In this document: piece after piece, positions 1 through 11,003 of the stretch
How positions within the stretch are numbered: position 1 is the stretch's first letter
How the letters are laid out: each line of letters begins with the position of its first letter
DNA from: Paraburkholderia sp. DHOC27
GTDB taxonomy: Bacteria; Pseudomonadota; Gammaproteobacteria; Burkholderiales; Burkholderiaceae
Assembly: GCF_003429005.1 (NCBI RefSeq)
Contig: NZ_QVQV01000002.1
Location: 558,001-622,000 of the forward strand
Reading direction: 5' to 3'
DNA: 64,000 bases
Made by a program: the position numbers and the translations under genes
The notes under the pieces: model-generated
Seen by the model: only the letters and a program-made list of their open reading frames with translations
Database searches by the model: none
Told to the model about the DNA's origin: nothing

Positions 1-237
1 GGTGTCGATCTTGGCGATCACCTGATCGGCCGTGACGGTGTCGCCGTCGTTCGCGATCACTTGAGCCAGCACGCCGGCTGAGGGAGCCGGCACTTCCAGC
101 ACGACCTTGTCGGTCTCGATTTCGATGAGGATCTCGTCTTGCGCGACAGCCTCGCCGGGTTTCTTCTTCCACTGCAGCATGGTGGCTTCCGAAACCGACT
201 CCGAAAGCTGCGGGACCTTGACTTCAACAATAGACAT
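1..237 (-). CDS. odhB: Dihydrolipoamide succinyltransferase E2, N-terminal part (2-oxoglutarate dehydrogenase complex)
   Basis: E2 core of the 2-oxoglutarate dehydrogenase complex, which passes the succinyl group from E1 to CoA in the TCA cycle. Only the first 79 residues are in the window; the gene runs off the left edge. The visible part is one lipoyl domain beginning MSIVEVKVPQLSESV, with the lipoyl-lysine motif EIETDKVVLEV (Lys44). It starts 114 bp downstream of the odhA stop on the same strand, the usual odhA-odhB order, so the two are probably co-transcribed. The family is clear from the lipoyl domain plus context; an alternative acyltransferase E2 is unlikely beside odhA. Confidence 0.93.
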   Translation of the reverse strand, partial: MSIVEVKVPQLSESVSEATMLQWKKKPGEAVAQDEILIEIETDKVVLEVPAPSAGVLAQVIANDGDTVTADQVIAKIDT

Positions 238-351
238 TGTGATTTTTCCTGAATACGTATCTGGTGACAACGAACCGTCTGCGAACCGTGGATGAACCGT
301 CACTCGCGGTCGGGGAAAGCGCGCTGCGCTTTCCCGGTTCGCTTGTTGTGG

Positions 352-3213
352 TTATTTGGCGATCGACGAGCTCTTCAGACGGCCGAACGCACCTTCGACC
401 AGCGCCTTCTGCTGTTCGTAATGCTTCGCGTAGTAGCCGACTGCAGGCGATGCCGAGGCCGGACGGCCGCTGTATGCCAGCTTCTGTCCATCCTTCATGC
501 CGTCCTTCAGGTGGTGCTCGATGTAGAACCACGGGCCTTGATTCTGCGGCTCGTCCTGCACCCACACCACTTCGGTGGCATTGTCGTACTTCTTCATTTC
601 CGCTTCGAACTGCTTGTGCGCGAACGGATAGAGCTGTTCGATACGGATGATCGCGACGTCGTTGGCCTTCGCTTCGCGGCGATGGGCCACCAGGTCGTAA
701 TACACGCGGCCCGAGCAGGCGATCACGCGCTTGACCTTCTTCGCTTCGATGGCTTCGTCCACTTCGCCGAGGATCGGCTGGAACGCGCCCTTCGCCAGTT
801 CGGACAGGTCCGACACGGCTTCCTTGTGACGCAGCAGCGACTTCGGCGTGAAGACGATGAGCGGCTTGCGGAACAGGCGGATCATCTGACGGCGCAGCAG
901 GTGGAACATCTGTGCCGGCGTGGTGGGCTGAACGACCTGCATGTTGTGGTCTGCGCACAGTTGCAGGAAACGCTCGATACGCGCCGACGAGTGCTCCGGA
1001 CCCTGACCTTCGTAGCCGTGCGGCAGCAGCATCGTGAGACCCGACACGCGGCCCCACTTCACTTCGCCCGACGAGATGAACTGGTCGATCACGACCTGCG
1101 CGCCGTTCACGAAGTCGCCGAACTGCGCTTCCCACGCGACGAACGTGTTCGGCTCAGCGGTCGAGTAACCGTATTCGAAGCCAAGCACGGCTTCTTCCGA
1201 CAGCACCGAGTCGATCACCGAGAACTTCGCCTGACCTTCGGCGATGTTCTGCAGCGGCACGTACGTGCCGTCGTTCCAGCGCTCGCGGTTCTGGTCGTGC
1301 AGCACCGCGTGACGGTGCGTGAACGTGCCGCGGCCCGAGTCCTGACCGGTCAGGCGCACGGCGTAGCCGGAAGCGACCAGCGACGCGAACGCCAGATGTT
1401 CGCCCATGCCCCAGTCGAGCTTCGCTTCACCACGGCCCATGGCACGGCGGTCGTTGATGACGCGCTCGACGAGCGGGTGCACCTTGAAGTTTTCCGGGAT
1501 CGTGGTGATGCGTTCGGCGAGGCGCTTGAGTTCGGCGAGCGGCACGGCCGTATCAGCCGCGTCGGTCCACTTGCGGTTCAGGAACGGCACCCAGTCCACT
1601 GCGTACTTGCTCTTGTAGTTCGAGAGCACCGGGTCGACGGTGTGATGGCCTTCGTCCATCGCCTTGCGGTAGGCCTTGACGAATTCGTCGCCTTCTTCCG
1701 CGGTGATCACGCCTTGCTGCACCAGCTTTTCAGCGTACAGCGCGCGCGTGCCCGGATGCTTGGCAATCGTCTTGTACATCAGCGGCTGCGTGACCGCCGG
1801 CGTGTCCTGCTCGTTGTGGCCCAGCTTGCGGAAGCAGACGATGTCGACCACGACGTCCTTGTGGAACTGCATGCGGAAGTCGATGGCGATCTGCGTAGCC
1901 AGCACCACGGCTTCGGGATCGTCGCCGTTCACGTGCAGCACCGGTGCTTCGATCATCTTGACGACGTCCGAGCAGTACAGCGTCGAGCGCGAGTCGCGCG
2001 GGTCCGACGTGGTGAAGCCGATCTGGTTGTTGATGACGATGTGCAGCGTGCCGTGTGTGCCGTAACCGCGCGTTTGCGCGAGGTTCAGCGTTTCCATCAC
2101 GACGCCCTGGCCAGCGAAGGCCGCGTCGCCGTGGATCTGCACCGGCAGCACCTGCAGACCGCTGTCGTCGCCGCGACGGTCCATGCGAGCCTTGGCCGAG
2201 CCTTCGACCACCGGGTTGACGATTTCGAGGTGCGACGGGTTGAACGCGAGCGACAGGTGCACCGGGCCGCCTTCGGTCGAAACGTCCGACGAGAAGCCCT
2301 TGTGGTATTTCACGTCGCCAGCCGGCAGATCGTCGACGTGCTTGCCTTCGAACTCGGCGAACAGGTCAGCCGGCATCTTGCCGAGCGTATTGACCAGCAC
2401 GTTCAGACGGCCACGGTGAGCCATGCCGATGACGATTTCCTGCACGCCGCGGGCACCGCCGTGACGCACGACTTCGTCCATCGAGGCGATGAAGCTCTCG
2501 CCGCCTTCCAGCGAGAAGCGCTTCTGGCCGACGTACTTGGTATGCAGGAAACGCTCGAGGCCTTCAGCGGCCGTCAGGCGGTTCAGGATGTGCTTCTTCT
2601 TGTCGTTCGAGAAGTTCGGCGTGGAACGGATCGATTCGAGCTTCTCTTTCCACCAGCGCTTCTGTTCCGGATCGCTGAGGTACATGTACTCGGCGCCGAT
2701 CGTGCCGCAATACGTGTCGCGCAACGCCTTGACGATATCCCGCAACGAAGCCTGTTCGAAACCGAAGTACAGGTTGTTCGTGTTGAACGTCTGGTCCATG
2801 TCGGCTTCAGTGAAGTCGTAGAACGCAGGTTCGAGTTCGGGGATAGCGGGACGTTCGCGGCGCTTCAGGGGATCGAGATTGGCCCATTGCGAGCCGAGGA
2901 AGCGATACGCGCCGATGAGGGACTGCACGTAGACCTGCTTGCGAGCGGTGGCGAGATCTTCGCCGCCAGCGGCAGTGCGCGGGATGAAGGCGTTGGCCTT
3001 GGCCCGTTGAGCAAATGATTCGACGATCGGGCCGTGGGCCACGTCGTTGGCATTGCTGCCATCCGATGCAGGAACGTTCTGCAACGCGTCGAAATACACA
3101 CGCCAGTTCTCGGGCACTGACGCCGGATTGTCGAGATACGCTTCGTACATTTCTTCAACGTACGGAGCATTGCCGCCGAACAGATAGGAGTTCGACTGGA
3201 ATTGCTTCATCAT
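352..3213 (-). CDS. odhA: 2-oxoglutarate dehydrogenase E1 component
   Basis: Thiamine-diphosphate-dependent E1 that decarboxylates 2-oxoglutarate and succinylates the lipoyl arm of E2. The 953-residue length is normal for the family. The N-terminus (MMKQFQSNSYLFGGN, then a helix ending PENWRVYFD) is the E2-binding segment of homodimeric E1. Inside are GMAHRGRLNVL (about residue 263) and GDAAFAGQGVVMETLNL (about residue 355), conserved in TPP-binding OdhA/SucA. An in-frame GTG lies 12 bp upstream, but it sits against the AAAGG element, so the ATG at 3213 with about 11 bp spacing is chosen. It is followed by odhB. Confidence 0.95.
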   Translation of the reverse strand: MMKQFQSNSYLFGGNAPYVEEMYEAYLDNPASVPENWRVYFDALQNVPASDGSNANDVAHGPIVESFAQRAKANAFIPRTAAGGEDLATARKQVYVQSLIGAYRFLGSQWANLDPLKRRERPAIPELEPAFYDFTEADMDQTFNTNNLYFGFEQASLRDIVKALRDTYCGTIGAEYMYLSDPEQKRWWKEKLESIRSTPNFSNDKKKHILNRLTAAEGLERFLHTKYVGQKRFSLEGGESFIASMDEVVRHGGARGVQEIVIGMAHRGRLNVLVNTLGKMPADLFAEFEGKHVDDLPAGDVKYHKGFSSDVSTEGGPVHLSLAFNPSHLEIVNPVVEGSAKARMDRRGDDSGLQVLPVQIHGDAAFAGQGVVMETLNLAQTRGYGTHGTLHIVINNQIGFTTSDPRDSRSTLYCSDVVKMIEAPVLHVNGDDPEAVVLATQIAIDFRMQFHKDVVVDIVCFRKLGHNEQDTPAVTQPLMYKTIAKHPGTRALYAEKLVQQGVITAEEGDEFVKAYRKAMDEGHHTVDPVLSNYKSKYAVDWVPFLNRKWTDAADTAVPLAELKRLAERITTIPENFKVHPLVERVINDRRAMGRGEAKLDWGMGEHLAFASLVASGYAVRLTGQDSGRGTFTHRHAVLHDQNRERWNDGTYVPLQNIAEGQAKFSVIDSVLSEEAVLGFEYGYSTAEPNTFVAWEAQFGDFVNGAQVVIDQFISSGEVKWGRVSGLTMLLPHGYEGQGPEHSSARIERFLQLCADHNMQVVQPTTPAQMFHLLRRQMIRLFRKPLIVFTPKSLLRHKEAVSDLSELAKGAFQPILGEVDEAIEAKKVKRVIACSGRVYYDLVAHRREAKANDVAIIRIEQLYPFAHKQFEAEMKKYDNATEVVWVQDEPQNQGPWFYIEHHLKDGMKDGQKLAYSGRPASASPAVGYYAKHYEQQKALVEGAFGRLKSSSIAK

Positions 3214-3614
3214 TTTTACGCTCACCTTTCTTCGAGTTTCTCGAGAAATAGCGGGTTACCGAAACCTTCCGCGACACGGCCTGACCGTTTGGCGGATTGC
3301 GCGAATCAAGTCTTGCTTGGAAGGACCTTAACTTGCATCCGCGCAAGCATAGCACAGAACGAATAGTCCAGATAGCTGACATAGCGCCGCGAACCCTTTA
3401 CCGGCGGGCTTTTGCGCACCTTTTTGAGTCTCACAATAGTGTGCTGCGAGGAATGGCAAGTACTCACAACAATCAGTTTGGGCCAGAAACGGCAAAAGCC
3501 ACCCGGAGGTGGCTTTTGCACTGCATCACGCATTGCGTCATTTACGCGTGACCTTGCGTTAAAGCCGCTTTAAATCAGCTTTGGACCGCATGGGCTACCG
3601 CGTAAGCGTGGACC
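3214..3614. other. odhA upstream region and odhA-typA gap
   Basis: About 400 bp without a gene between two minus-strand genes. It must hold the odhA promoter; TATGCT on the minus strand near 3347-3352 is a possible -10, but no convincing -35 was found. The only clear structure is the typA terminator at 3492-3519. No open frame here looks coding. Confidence 0.5.
3492..3519 (-). terminator. Rho-independent terminator after typA
   Basis: A perfect 12-bp stem (GCAAAAGCCACC pairing with GGTGGCTTTTGC) with the 4-base loop CGGA. The stem carries runs of A and T, so it has a U-run in the stem end on either strand. It lies about 95 bp after the typA stop, and no plus-strand gene ends here, so it is assigned to typA. 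Confidence 0.8.
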
Positions 3615-5441
<1,827 letters not shown>

Positions 5442-5527
5442 AGGAACCTGGAGACAGTTGAGTGCGCCTGCAGCAGCATTGTGTACAAAAGCTAACAAAG
5501 CCCAAAGCGCACTTTTGGGAACCCAAA

Positions 5528-5533
5528 ATTATA
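5528..5533 (-). promoter_or_regulatory. Extended -10 promoter for typA
   Basis: On the minus strand the sequence reads TGCTATAAT, a consensus -10 with a TG extension one base upstream. The hexamer 17 bp further up (CAGAGA) is a poor -35, as is common for extended -10 promoters. It predicts a leader of about 80 nt before typA. Confidence 0.55.
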
Positions 5534-5785
5534 GCACGTGAACGTTAAGTTCTCTGGTTTTCCCTTAGTGCAGCGCCTTTTGGCGTCGCTTTTGCGCTCG
5601 CAGCAACCTCCACCGCACTTCCATTTCCCCGACTTTCGGTATCTCATTGGCTTACATCGCCTTTCGCGAAGAGCTGACAGAATTCCCGCGCGCCGTACCG
5701 CTTCAACAGCGCCCGCAAGGCCCTGACGGGCAATCCAATTACCGCGTCGCTCCGAGAAAGTGCCTTTCCTGTCTTGCAATAACGC

Positions 5786-5815
5786 TTGCCGCGTCAAGTA
5801 AGCAACCACTATAAT
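5786..5815 (+). promoter_or_regulatory. Sigma70-type promoter for the marR-efflux operon
   Basis: TTGCCG (5786-5791) and a consensus TATAAT (5810-5815) are separated by 18 bp, about 36 bp upstream of the marR start. Two CAACCA direct repeats (5803-5808 and 5826-5831) flank the -10, and TGCATAGTCAACCATTGCA has partial dyad symmetry. MarR proteins usually bind dyads over their own promoter, so this is a reasonable autoregulatory site, but the operator itself is a guess. Confidence 0.6.
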
Positions 5816-5850
5816 CCTGCATAGTCAACCATTGCAGTCGCACAAGAATC

Positions 5851-6357
5851 ATGACGGATCAGACACAATCGCCGCCGCCCGAAATCAGTGCCTACCAGCT
5901 CGGCGAGAGCGTCGGCTATCTGATTTCCCGCGTCAGATCGACGATGGCGAATGAGATTACCCAGCGCACCATGACCGAGGTGGGCATCACCAGTCAGCAG
6001 GCCAGCATCCTGTTCATGGTGGCGAGCGGCAAGTGCCTGCTGGCAGCGGAACTGGCCCGCGAGTACGGCATCGACGCAAGCGCGGTCACACGTCTCGTGG
6101 ACCGGCTCGAGAAACGCGGGCTGCTGACCCGGGTGCGCAGCAGCGAAGACCGCCGCGTCGTGCGCCTCGCCCTCACCCCCGAAGGCCAGAGCATTGCCGC
6201 CCGCATGCCGGCCATTTTCAACGGCGTGGTGGACAACCTCCTTGCCGGCTTCACCGCCGAGGAAGTCGGCTTCCTGAAGAGCATGCTGCGGCGAGTCCTG
6301 ATCAATAGCGGCTGCGATCTATCCGGCATAACCCGTGACGTAGCAAGCAATTCCTGA
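5851..6357 (+). CDS. MarR-family transcriptional regulator of the efflux operon
   Basis: A 168-residue winged-helix regulator. Residues 45-100 show the MarR recognition region (ITSQQASILFMVASGKCLLA, then DASAVTRLVDRLEKRGLL) followed by the wing RVRSSEDRRVVRLALT. MarR proteins are mostly repressors relieved by phenolic or drug-like ligands. It sits 67 bp upstream of the outer-membrane component of a drug-efflux system and probably represses the whole set, as EmrR does for emrAB. The cysteines in KCLLA and SGCDL could be redox-sensing, but that is unproven. Confidence 0.88.
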   Translation: MTDQTQSPPPEISAYQLGESVGYLISRVRSTMANEITQRTMTEVGITSQQASILFMVASGKCLLAAELAREYGIDASAVTRLVDRLEKRGLLTRVRSSEDRRVVRLALTPEGQSIAARMPAIFNGVVDNLLAGFTAEEVGFLKSMLRRVLINSGCDLSGITRDVASNS

Positions 6358-6424
6358 CGCCCGGCTGCCTTTATCTCGTTGCGCTGTCCACCATTACAAA
6401 TATTGACCTTCATAGAGTCGAGCG

Positions 6425-7993
6425 ATGAAATCTCTTTCTCTGTCGGCGCCCAGGGTGTCGTGCCGGGCCGCTGTCACCGCAGCGGTGGCGGCGCTAGCCC
6501 TCACGGGGTGCGCGAACTACATCGGTATCAAAAGCGACAAGCAGATGTCGGCGCCGACCCAGTACGAATCCAGCCAGAGCATGCCCTCTCAGGGCGGCCA
6601 GTGGCCGTCGCTCGACTGGGCCAACCAGTTCGGCGACCCGCAGTTGCCGCAACTGATCGCGGAAGCGCTGGATGGCAACCCGTCGATCGCCCAGGCACAG
6701 GCGCGGCTCGCCAAGGCGTCGTCGTATATCGAAAGCACGCGCTCGGCGCTCTATCCGAAGGTCAACGGCAGCTACTCGTGGAACCGCGAGATTTTCTCCG
6801 CCAACTCGATCTACCCGCCGCCCTATGGCGGCACCTGGTACAGCGAGAACAACGTGCTGGCGAGCGCCTCCTGGGACCTGGATCTGTGGGGCAAGAACCG
6901 CCAGCGCCTCGGCCAGGCGGTCTCGCAGGAGAAAGCCGCTGAAGCCGATGTGCAGCAGGCGCGCGTGACGCTCGCCGCTTCCGTGGGGAGTACGTACAAC
7001 CAGCTTGCCCAGCTCTACGCACTGCGCGACATCGCAGCGCGCGAAATCGCCAACCGCCAGGACATTGGCCGGATTACCAATGGCCGCGTGCTGGCCGGTC
7101 TCGATACCAACGTCGAGCGGCAGACCGCCAACGGCAACATTGCCACCAGCCAGACCAACCTGAGCGATCTGGACGGCCAGATCACCGTGGTGCGCTATCA
7201 ACTGGGCGCCCTGCTTGGCAAGGGCCCCGATCGCGGCCTGCAGATCGCGAAGCCGGTGTTGACCGCCGGCAACGCCGTAGTGCTGCCGGATAACGTGCCG
7301 GCCGATCTGGTGTCGCGCCGTCCCGATGTGGTCGCCGCGCGCTGGCAGGTCGAAGCCGAGATGCACGACGTGAAGGAAGCCAAGGCGGAATTCTTCCCGG
7401 ACGTGAATCTCTCGGCCGGGTTCGGTTTCGATGCCTTCGGCTGGGGCAAATTCCTGACAGCGTCGAGCCGCAACATGCAGTTGGGACCGGCCATTCACCT
7501 GCCGATCTTCGACGCCGGTGCGTTGCGCTCGCAGTTGAAGGGCCGCTACGCCGACTTCGACCTCGACGTGGCCAACTACAACCAGACGCTGATCAACGCG
7601 CTCTCGGACGTCGCCACGCAGATCTCGACGATCCGCTCGATCGACCAGCAGTCCGGCGATGCGCAGCGCGCGCTCGACGCCTCGACCAAGGCGTACCAGC
7701 TCGCGGTGATCCGCTACAAGGCGGGTCTGTCGGAGCAGTTGCAGGTGCTGAACGCCGACCAGAACCGCCTCGCCGCCGAGCAGACGGTGACCAACCTGAC
7801 GATGCGCCGCCGCGACATGCAGATCGGCCTCATCAAGGCGCTGGGCGGCGGTTTCGATGCGACCCAGACCGGTCTGATCGTACCCACCGATGCCCCGGCC
7901 GCCGCATCCGATGCAACGGCCACCTCGGCCGTATCGGCCCCAGCGACGCCAGCGACCACGCCGAACACACAAGCCGCCGCGGCAGCGAACTGA
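6425..7993 (+). CDS. NodT/OprM-type outer-membrane efflux lipoprotein
   Basis: Outer-membrane channel of a tripartite efflux system (TolC/OprM superfamily, NodT subfamily). The 522 residues start with a lipoprotein signal peptide ending LALTGC, so Cys29 should be lipidated. Two outer-membrane efflux repeats follow, including ADLVSRRPDVVAARWQVEAE, the typical linker of these channels, and AVIRYKAGLSEQLQVLNADQ in the second half. The C-terminus is a low-complexity Ala/Thr/Pro tail. It is transcribed with the adaptor and pump downstream and is presumably their outer-membrane exit. Confidence 0.93.
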   Translation: MKSLSLSAPRVSCRAAVTAAVAALALTGCANYIGIKSDKQMSAPTQYESSQSMPSQGGQWPSLDWANQFGDPQLPQLIAEALDGNPSIAQAQARLAKASSYIESTRSALYPKVNGSYSWNREIFSANSIYPPPYGGTWYSENNVLASASWDLDLWGKNRQRLGQAVSQEKAAEADVQQARVTLAASVGSTYNQLAQLYALRDIAAREIANRQDIGRITNGRVLAGLDTNVERQTANGNIATSQTNLSDLDGQITVVRYQLGALLGKGPDRGLQIAKPVLTAGNAVVLPDNVPADLVSRRPDVVAARWQVEAEMHDVKEAKAEFFPDVNLSAGFGFDAFGWGKFLTASSRNMQLGPAIHLPIFDAGALRSQLKGRYADFDLDVANYNQTLINALSDVATQISTIRSIDQQSGDAQRALDASTKAYQLAVIRYKAGLSEQLQVLNADQNRLAAEQTVTNLTMRRRDMQIGLIKALGGGFDATQTGLIVPTDAPAAASDATATSAVSAPATPATTPNTQAAAAAN

Positions 7994-8048
7994 AGCTGAA
8001 TGCCCGCCCAGATAAACGACGCAGATTGAAAGAATACGGAGCATATCA

Positions 8049-9287
8049 ATGAGCACCCCCCAGCAACCCCCTGCCCCCGCGCAACCGGCGAACAACAGCA
8101 AACGCAAGCGCATGATGGCGCTGCTCGTCATCGTGATCCTGATTGCCGCGATCGCGTACGGGCTGTACTACTTCCTCGTGGCCCGCTTCCACGAGTCCAC
8201 TGACGACGCATACGTGAACGGCAACGTGGTGCAGATCACACCGCAGGTCACTGGCACCGTGATCGCCGTCAACGCCGACGACACCCAGACAGTCAAGGCC
8301 GGCGACCCGGTCGTCGTACTCGATCCGGCCGACGCCCGCGTCGCGCTGCAACAGTCGGAAGCGAATCTCGGCCAGGTGGTGCGCCAGGTGCGCGGCCTGT
8401 TCGCGGATGACAACCAGTACCAGGCACAAGTCGAAGTGCGCGAGGCCGATCTGTCACGCGCCCAGGACGACCTGCGCCGCCGCATGATGGTCGCGCAGAC
8501 CGGCGCCGTCTCGCAGGAAGAAATCTCGCACGCCCGCGACGCCGTGAAGAGCGCCCAGGCCGCACTCGACGCCGCGAAGCAGCAACTGGCCTCGAACCGC
8601 GCCTTGACCTCCAACACCACGATCGCGGATCACCCGAATGTGGAAGCGGCTGCCGCCAAGGTGCGCGACGCGTATCTGGCGAACGCCCGCAACACGCTGC
8701 CCGCGCCGGTCACGGGTTATGTCGCGAAGCGCTCGGTGCAGGTCGGCCAGCGCGTCTCGCCGGGCAATCCGCTGATGGCGATCGTGCCGCTGAATGGCGT
8801 GTGGGTCGACGCGAACTTCAAGGAAGTGCAGCTGAAGCACATGCGCATCGGCCAGCCGGTCGAGCTGACGGCTGACGTGTACGGTTCGTCGGTGATCTTC
8901 CACGGCAAGGTGGTGGGCTTCTCGGCAGGTACGGGCTCGGCTTTCTCGCTGCTGCCGGCGCAGAACGCCACGGGTAACTGGATCAAGGTGGTGCAGCGCC
9001 TGCCGGTGCGTATCGAACTCGATCCGAACGAACTCGAAAAGCATCCGTTGCGGATCGGCCTGTCGATGGACGTCGACGTGAGCATCAAGGACGAAAACGG
9101 CGGTCAACTCGGTGACGCCAAGAACACGGTCTATCAGACCAGCGTGTTCGACAAGTACGGCGACGAAGCCGACGCCGAAATCGCCCGCATCATCGCCCAG
9201 AATGCCGGCCCGAATGCCGACAAGACGAGCGGCGGCACGCAAAAGTCCGCCGACCGCGGCAGCAAGCCGGCCGCCAAGGCCATGTAA
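8049..9287 (+). CDS. emrA: EmrA-like membrane-fusion protein (HlyD family)
   Basis: Periplasmic adaptor linking an MFS pump to the outer-membrane channel. The 412 residues have a short Pro/Ala-rich cytoplasmic N-terminus, one membrane anchor (about residues 19-41), a biotinyl-lipoyl-like half (ESTDDAYVNGNVVQITPQVTGTV), a coiled-coil hairpin (about 100-190) and the second lipoyl half with the beta-barrel (APVTGYVAKRSVQVGQRV). DDAYVxGN is the hallmark of EmrA. It lies 55 bp after the NodT gene and 31 bp before the pump, an obvious operon. A Lys/Ala-rich tail ends the protein. Confidence 0.92.
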   Translation: MSTPQQPPAPAQPANNSKRKRMMALLVIVILIAAIAYGLYYFLVARFHESTDDAYVNGNVVQITPQVTGTVIAVNADDTQTVKAGDPVVVLDPADARVALQQSEANLGQVVRQVRGLFADDNQYQAQVEVREADLSRAQDDLRRRMMVAQTGAVSQEEISHARDAVKSAQAALDAAKQQLASNRALTSNTTIADHPNVEAAAAKVRDAYLANARNTLPAPVTGYVAKRSVQVGQRVSPGNPLMAIVPLNGVWVDANFKEVQLKHMRIGQPVELTADVYGSSVIFHGKVVGFSAGTGSAFSLLPAQNATGNWIKVVQRLPVRIELDPNELEKHPLRIGLSMDVDVSIKDENGGQLGDAKNTVYQTSVFDKYGDEADAEIARIIAQNAGPNADKTSGGTQKSADRGSKPAAKAM

Positions 9288-9318
9288 GGACGTCCAGTTC
9301 AGGAAAGGTTGTTAATCA

Positions 9319-10881
9319 ATGGCTCAGCCTCAAGCGCAAGTCCCTCATCCGCCGCTGGAGGGTGCGCAACTGGTGATCGGCACCATTGCGGTGTCGCTCG
9401 CCGTGTTCATGAATGTGCTCGACACGTCGATTGCGAACGTGTCGATTCCGTCCATCTCCGGTGACCTCGGCGTTTCATCCGATCAGGGCACCTGGGTCAT
9501 CACCTCGTTCGCGGTGGCGAACGCGATCTCCGTGCCGCTGACCGGCTGGCTCACGGACCGTATCGGCCAGGTGCGGCTCTTCATGGCGTCGATCGTGTTG
9601 TTCGTGATCTCGTCGTGGATGTGCGGGCTTGCGCCCACGCTGCCCTTCCTGCTCGCCTCGCGCGTGCTACAAGGCGCGGTGGCCGGTCCGATGATCCCGC
9701 TTTCGCAAACGCTGCTGCTCGCCAGTTACCCACGTGCGAAGGCGCCCATGGCGCTCTCCATGTGGGCCATGACGACCCTGGTCGCCCCCGTGGCAGGGCC
9801 AATTCTCGGCGGCTGGATTTCAGACAACATCTCGTGGCCGTGGATCTTCTACGTCAACATTCCGGTCGGCACCGTGGCCGCCATTGCGACGTGGACGATC
9901 TTCCGCAATCGCGATTCGGTGATCCGCAAGGCGCCTATCGACGGTGTGGGGCTCGCACTGCTGATCATCTGGGTCGGCTCGTTGCAGGTCATGCTCGACA
10001 AGGGCAAGGACCTCGACTGGTTCTCGTCCACCACCGTCGTCGTGCTGGCGCTGACCGCCGTGATTGCGCTCGCGTTCTTCATTGTCTGGGAGCTGACCGC
10101 GGAGCATCCGGTGGTCGACCTGTCGCTCTTCAGCAAGCGCAATTTCACGGGCGGCACGGTCGCGCTTTCGATCGGCTATGGGCTTTATTTCGGCAATCTG
10201 GTGCTGTTGCCGTTGTGGCTGCAAACGGACCTCGGCTACACCGCCACGGACGCGGGTCTCGTGATGGCGCCGGTGGGTCTGTTCGCGGTGCTGCTCTCGC
10301 CGCTGACCGGCAAGATCCTGCCGCGCACCGATCCGCGATATATCGCGACGCTCTCGTTCCTCGTGTTCGCGCTGGTGTTCTGGATGCGCTCGCGCTACAC
10401 GACCGGCGTCGACGAGTTTTCGTTGCTGCTGCCCACGCTGATTCAGGGCATCGGCATGGCGGGCTTCTTCATTCCGCTCGTGTCGATCACCTTGTCGGGT
10501 TTGCCGGGCAACCGGATTCCAGCGGCGTCGGGTCTGTCGAACTTCGTGCGGATCATGTGCGGCGGTATCGGCACGTCGATCTTCCAGACCGCGTGGGACC
10601 ATCGCACGATCCTCCATCACGCACGTCTGAGCACGCAGGCCAATGCCTACAACCCGGTGTTCGATCAGTCGATCCAGCAAATGGGGGCGGCCGGTTTTAG
10701 CCAGCCGCAGGCGTATGGGCTCTTCAACAACATGGTCACGCAGCAGGCGGCGCAGTTGGGCGTGAACGATCTGTTCTACGTCTCGGCGGGGATTTTTATC
10801 GCGCTGATTGCGTTGATCTGGATTACCAAGCCGGAACGCGCGGGTGGTGATGCGGGGGCAGCGGCGGCTGCGGCGCATTGA
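9319..10881 (+). CDS. emrB: EmrB-type multidrug pump (MFS, DHA2, 14 TM)
   Basis: Drug:H+ antiporter of the DHA2 family. At 520 residues it has the normal size for 14 helices. It shows the DHA motif VLDTSIANVSIPSI in helix 1 (about residue 34), motif A-like GWLTDRIGQVRLF, and the antiporter motif C region APVAGPILGGWISDNISWPWIFYVNIPVG, which is near-diagnostic for EmrB. With the adaptor and outer-membrane lipoprotein upstream it forms an EmrAB-OM system. A strong terminator lies 30 bp after the stop. Confidence 0.95.
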   Translation: MAQPQAQVPHPPLEGAQLVIGTIAVSLAVFMNVLDTSIANVSIPSISGDLGVSSDQGTWVITSFAVANAISVPLTGWLTDRIGQVRLFMASIVLFVISSWMCGLAPTLPFLLASRVLQGAVAGPMIPLSQTLLLASYPRAKAPMALSMWAMTTLVAPVAGPILGGWISDNISWPWIFYVNIPVGTVAAIATWTIFRNRDSVIRKAPIDGVGLALLIIWVGSLQVMLDKGKDLDWFSSTTVVVLALTAVIALAFFIVWELTAEHPVVDLSLFSKRNFTGGTVALSIGYGLYFGNLVLLPLWLQTDLGYTATDAGLVMAPVGLFAVLLSPLTGKILPRTDPRYIATLSFLVFALVFWMRSRYTTGVDEFSLLLPTLIQGIGMAGFFIPLVSITLSGLPGNRIPAASGLSNFVRIMCGGIGTSIFQTAWDHRTILHHARLSTQANAYNPVFDQSIQQMGAAGFSQPQAYGLFNNMVTQQAAQLGVNDLFYVSAGIFIALIALIWITKPERAGGDAGAAAAAAH

Positions 10882-10910
10882 AGTAGCTGGCTGCCCGGCG
10901 CGAAGCAAAG

Positions 10911-10948
10911 AAAAAGGCGGTGCCGCAAATTGCGGTACCGCCCTTTTT
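10911..10948. terminator. Bidirectional terminator between emrB and truB
   Basis: A5 followed by a 13-bp stem (GGCGGTGCCGCAA with TTGCGGTACCGCC, one G-T pair) and then CTTTTT. U-tracts exist on both strands, and the genes converge here (emrB plus, truB minus), so it can serve both. Confidence 0.88.
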
Positions 10949-11003
10949 GTCTTCGCTCGATGCGAATGATGCCTGACGCGCCGTGCAGGCGTGGTTTGGC
11001 TAA

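Noticed and set aside
292..3018. Open frame of 908 residues on the plus strand opposite odhA
   Set aside because: High-GC coding bias on the other strand leaves it open. It is Arg/His/Val-rich, has no family and no ribosome site, and odhA is certain here.
5821..5841. Clear MarR operator
   Set aside because: The TGCATAGTCAACCATTGCA dyad is only partly symmetric; kept as a note in the promoter entry.
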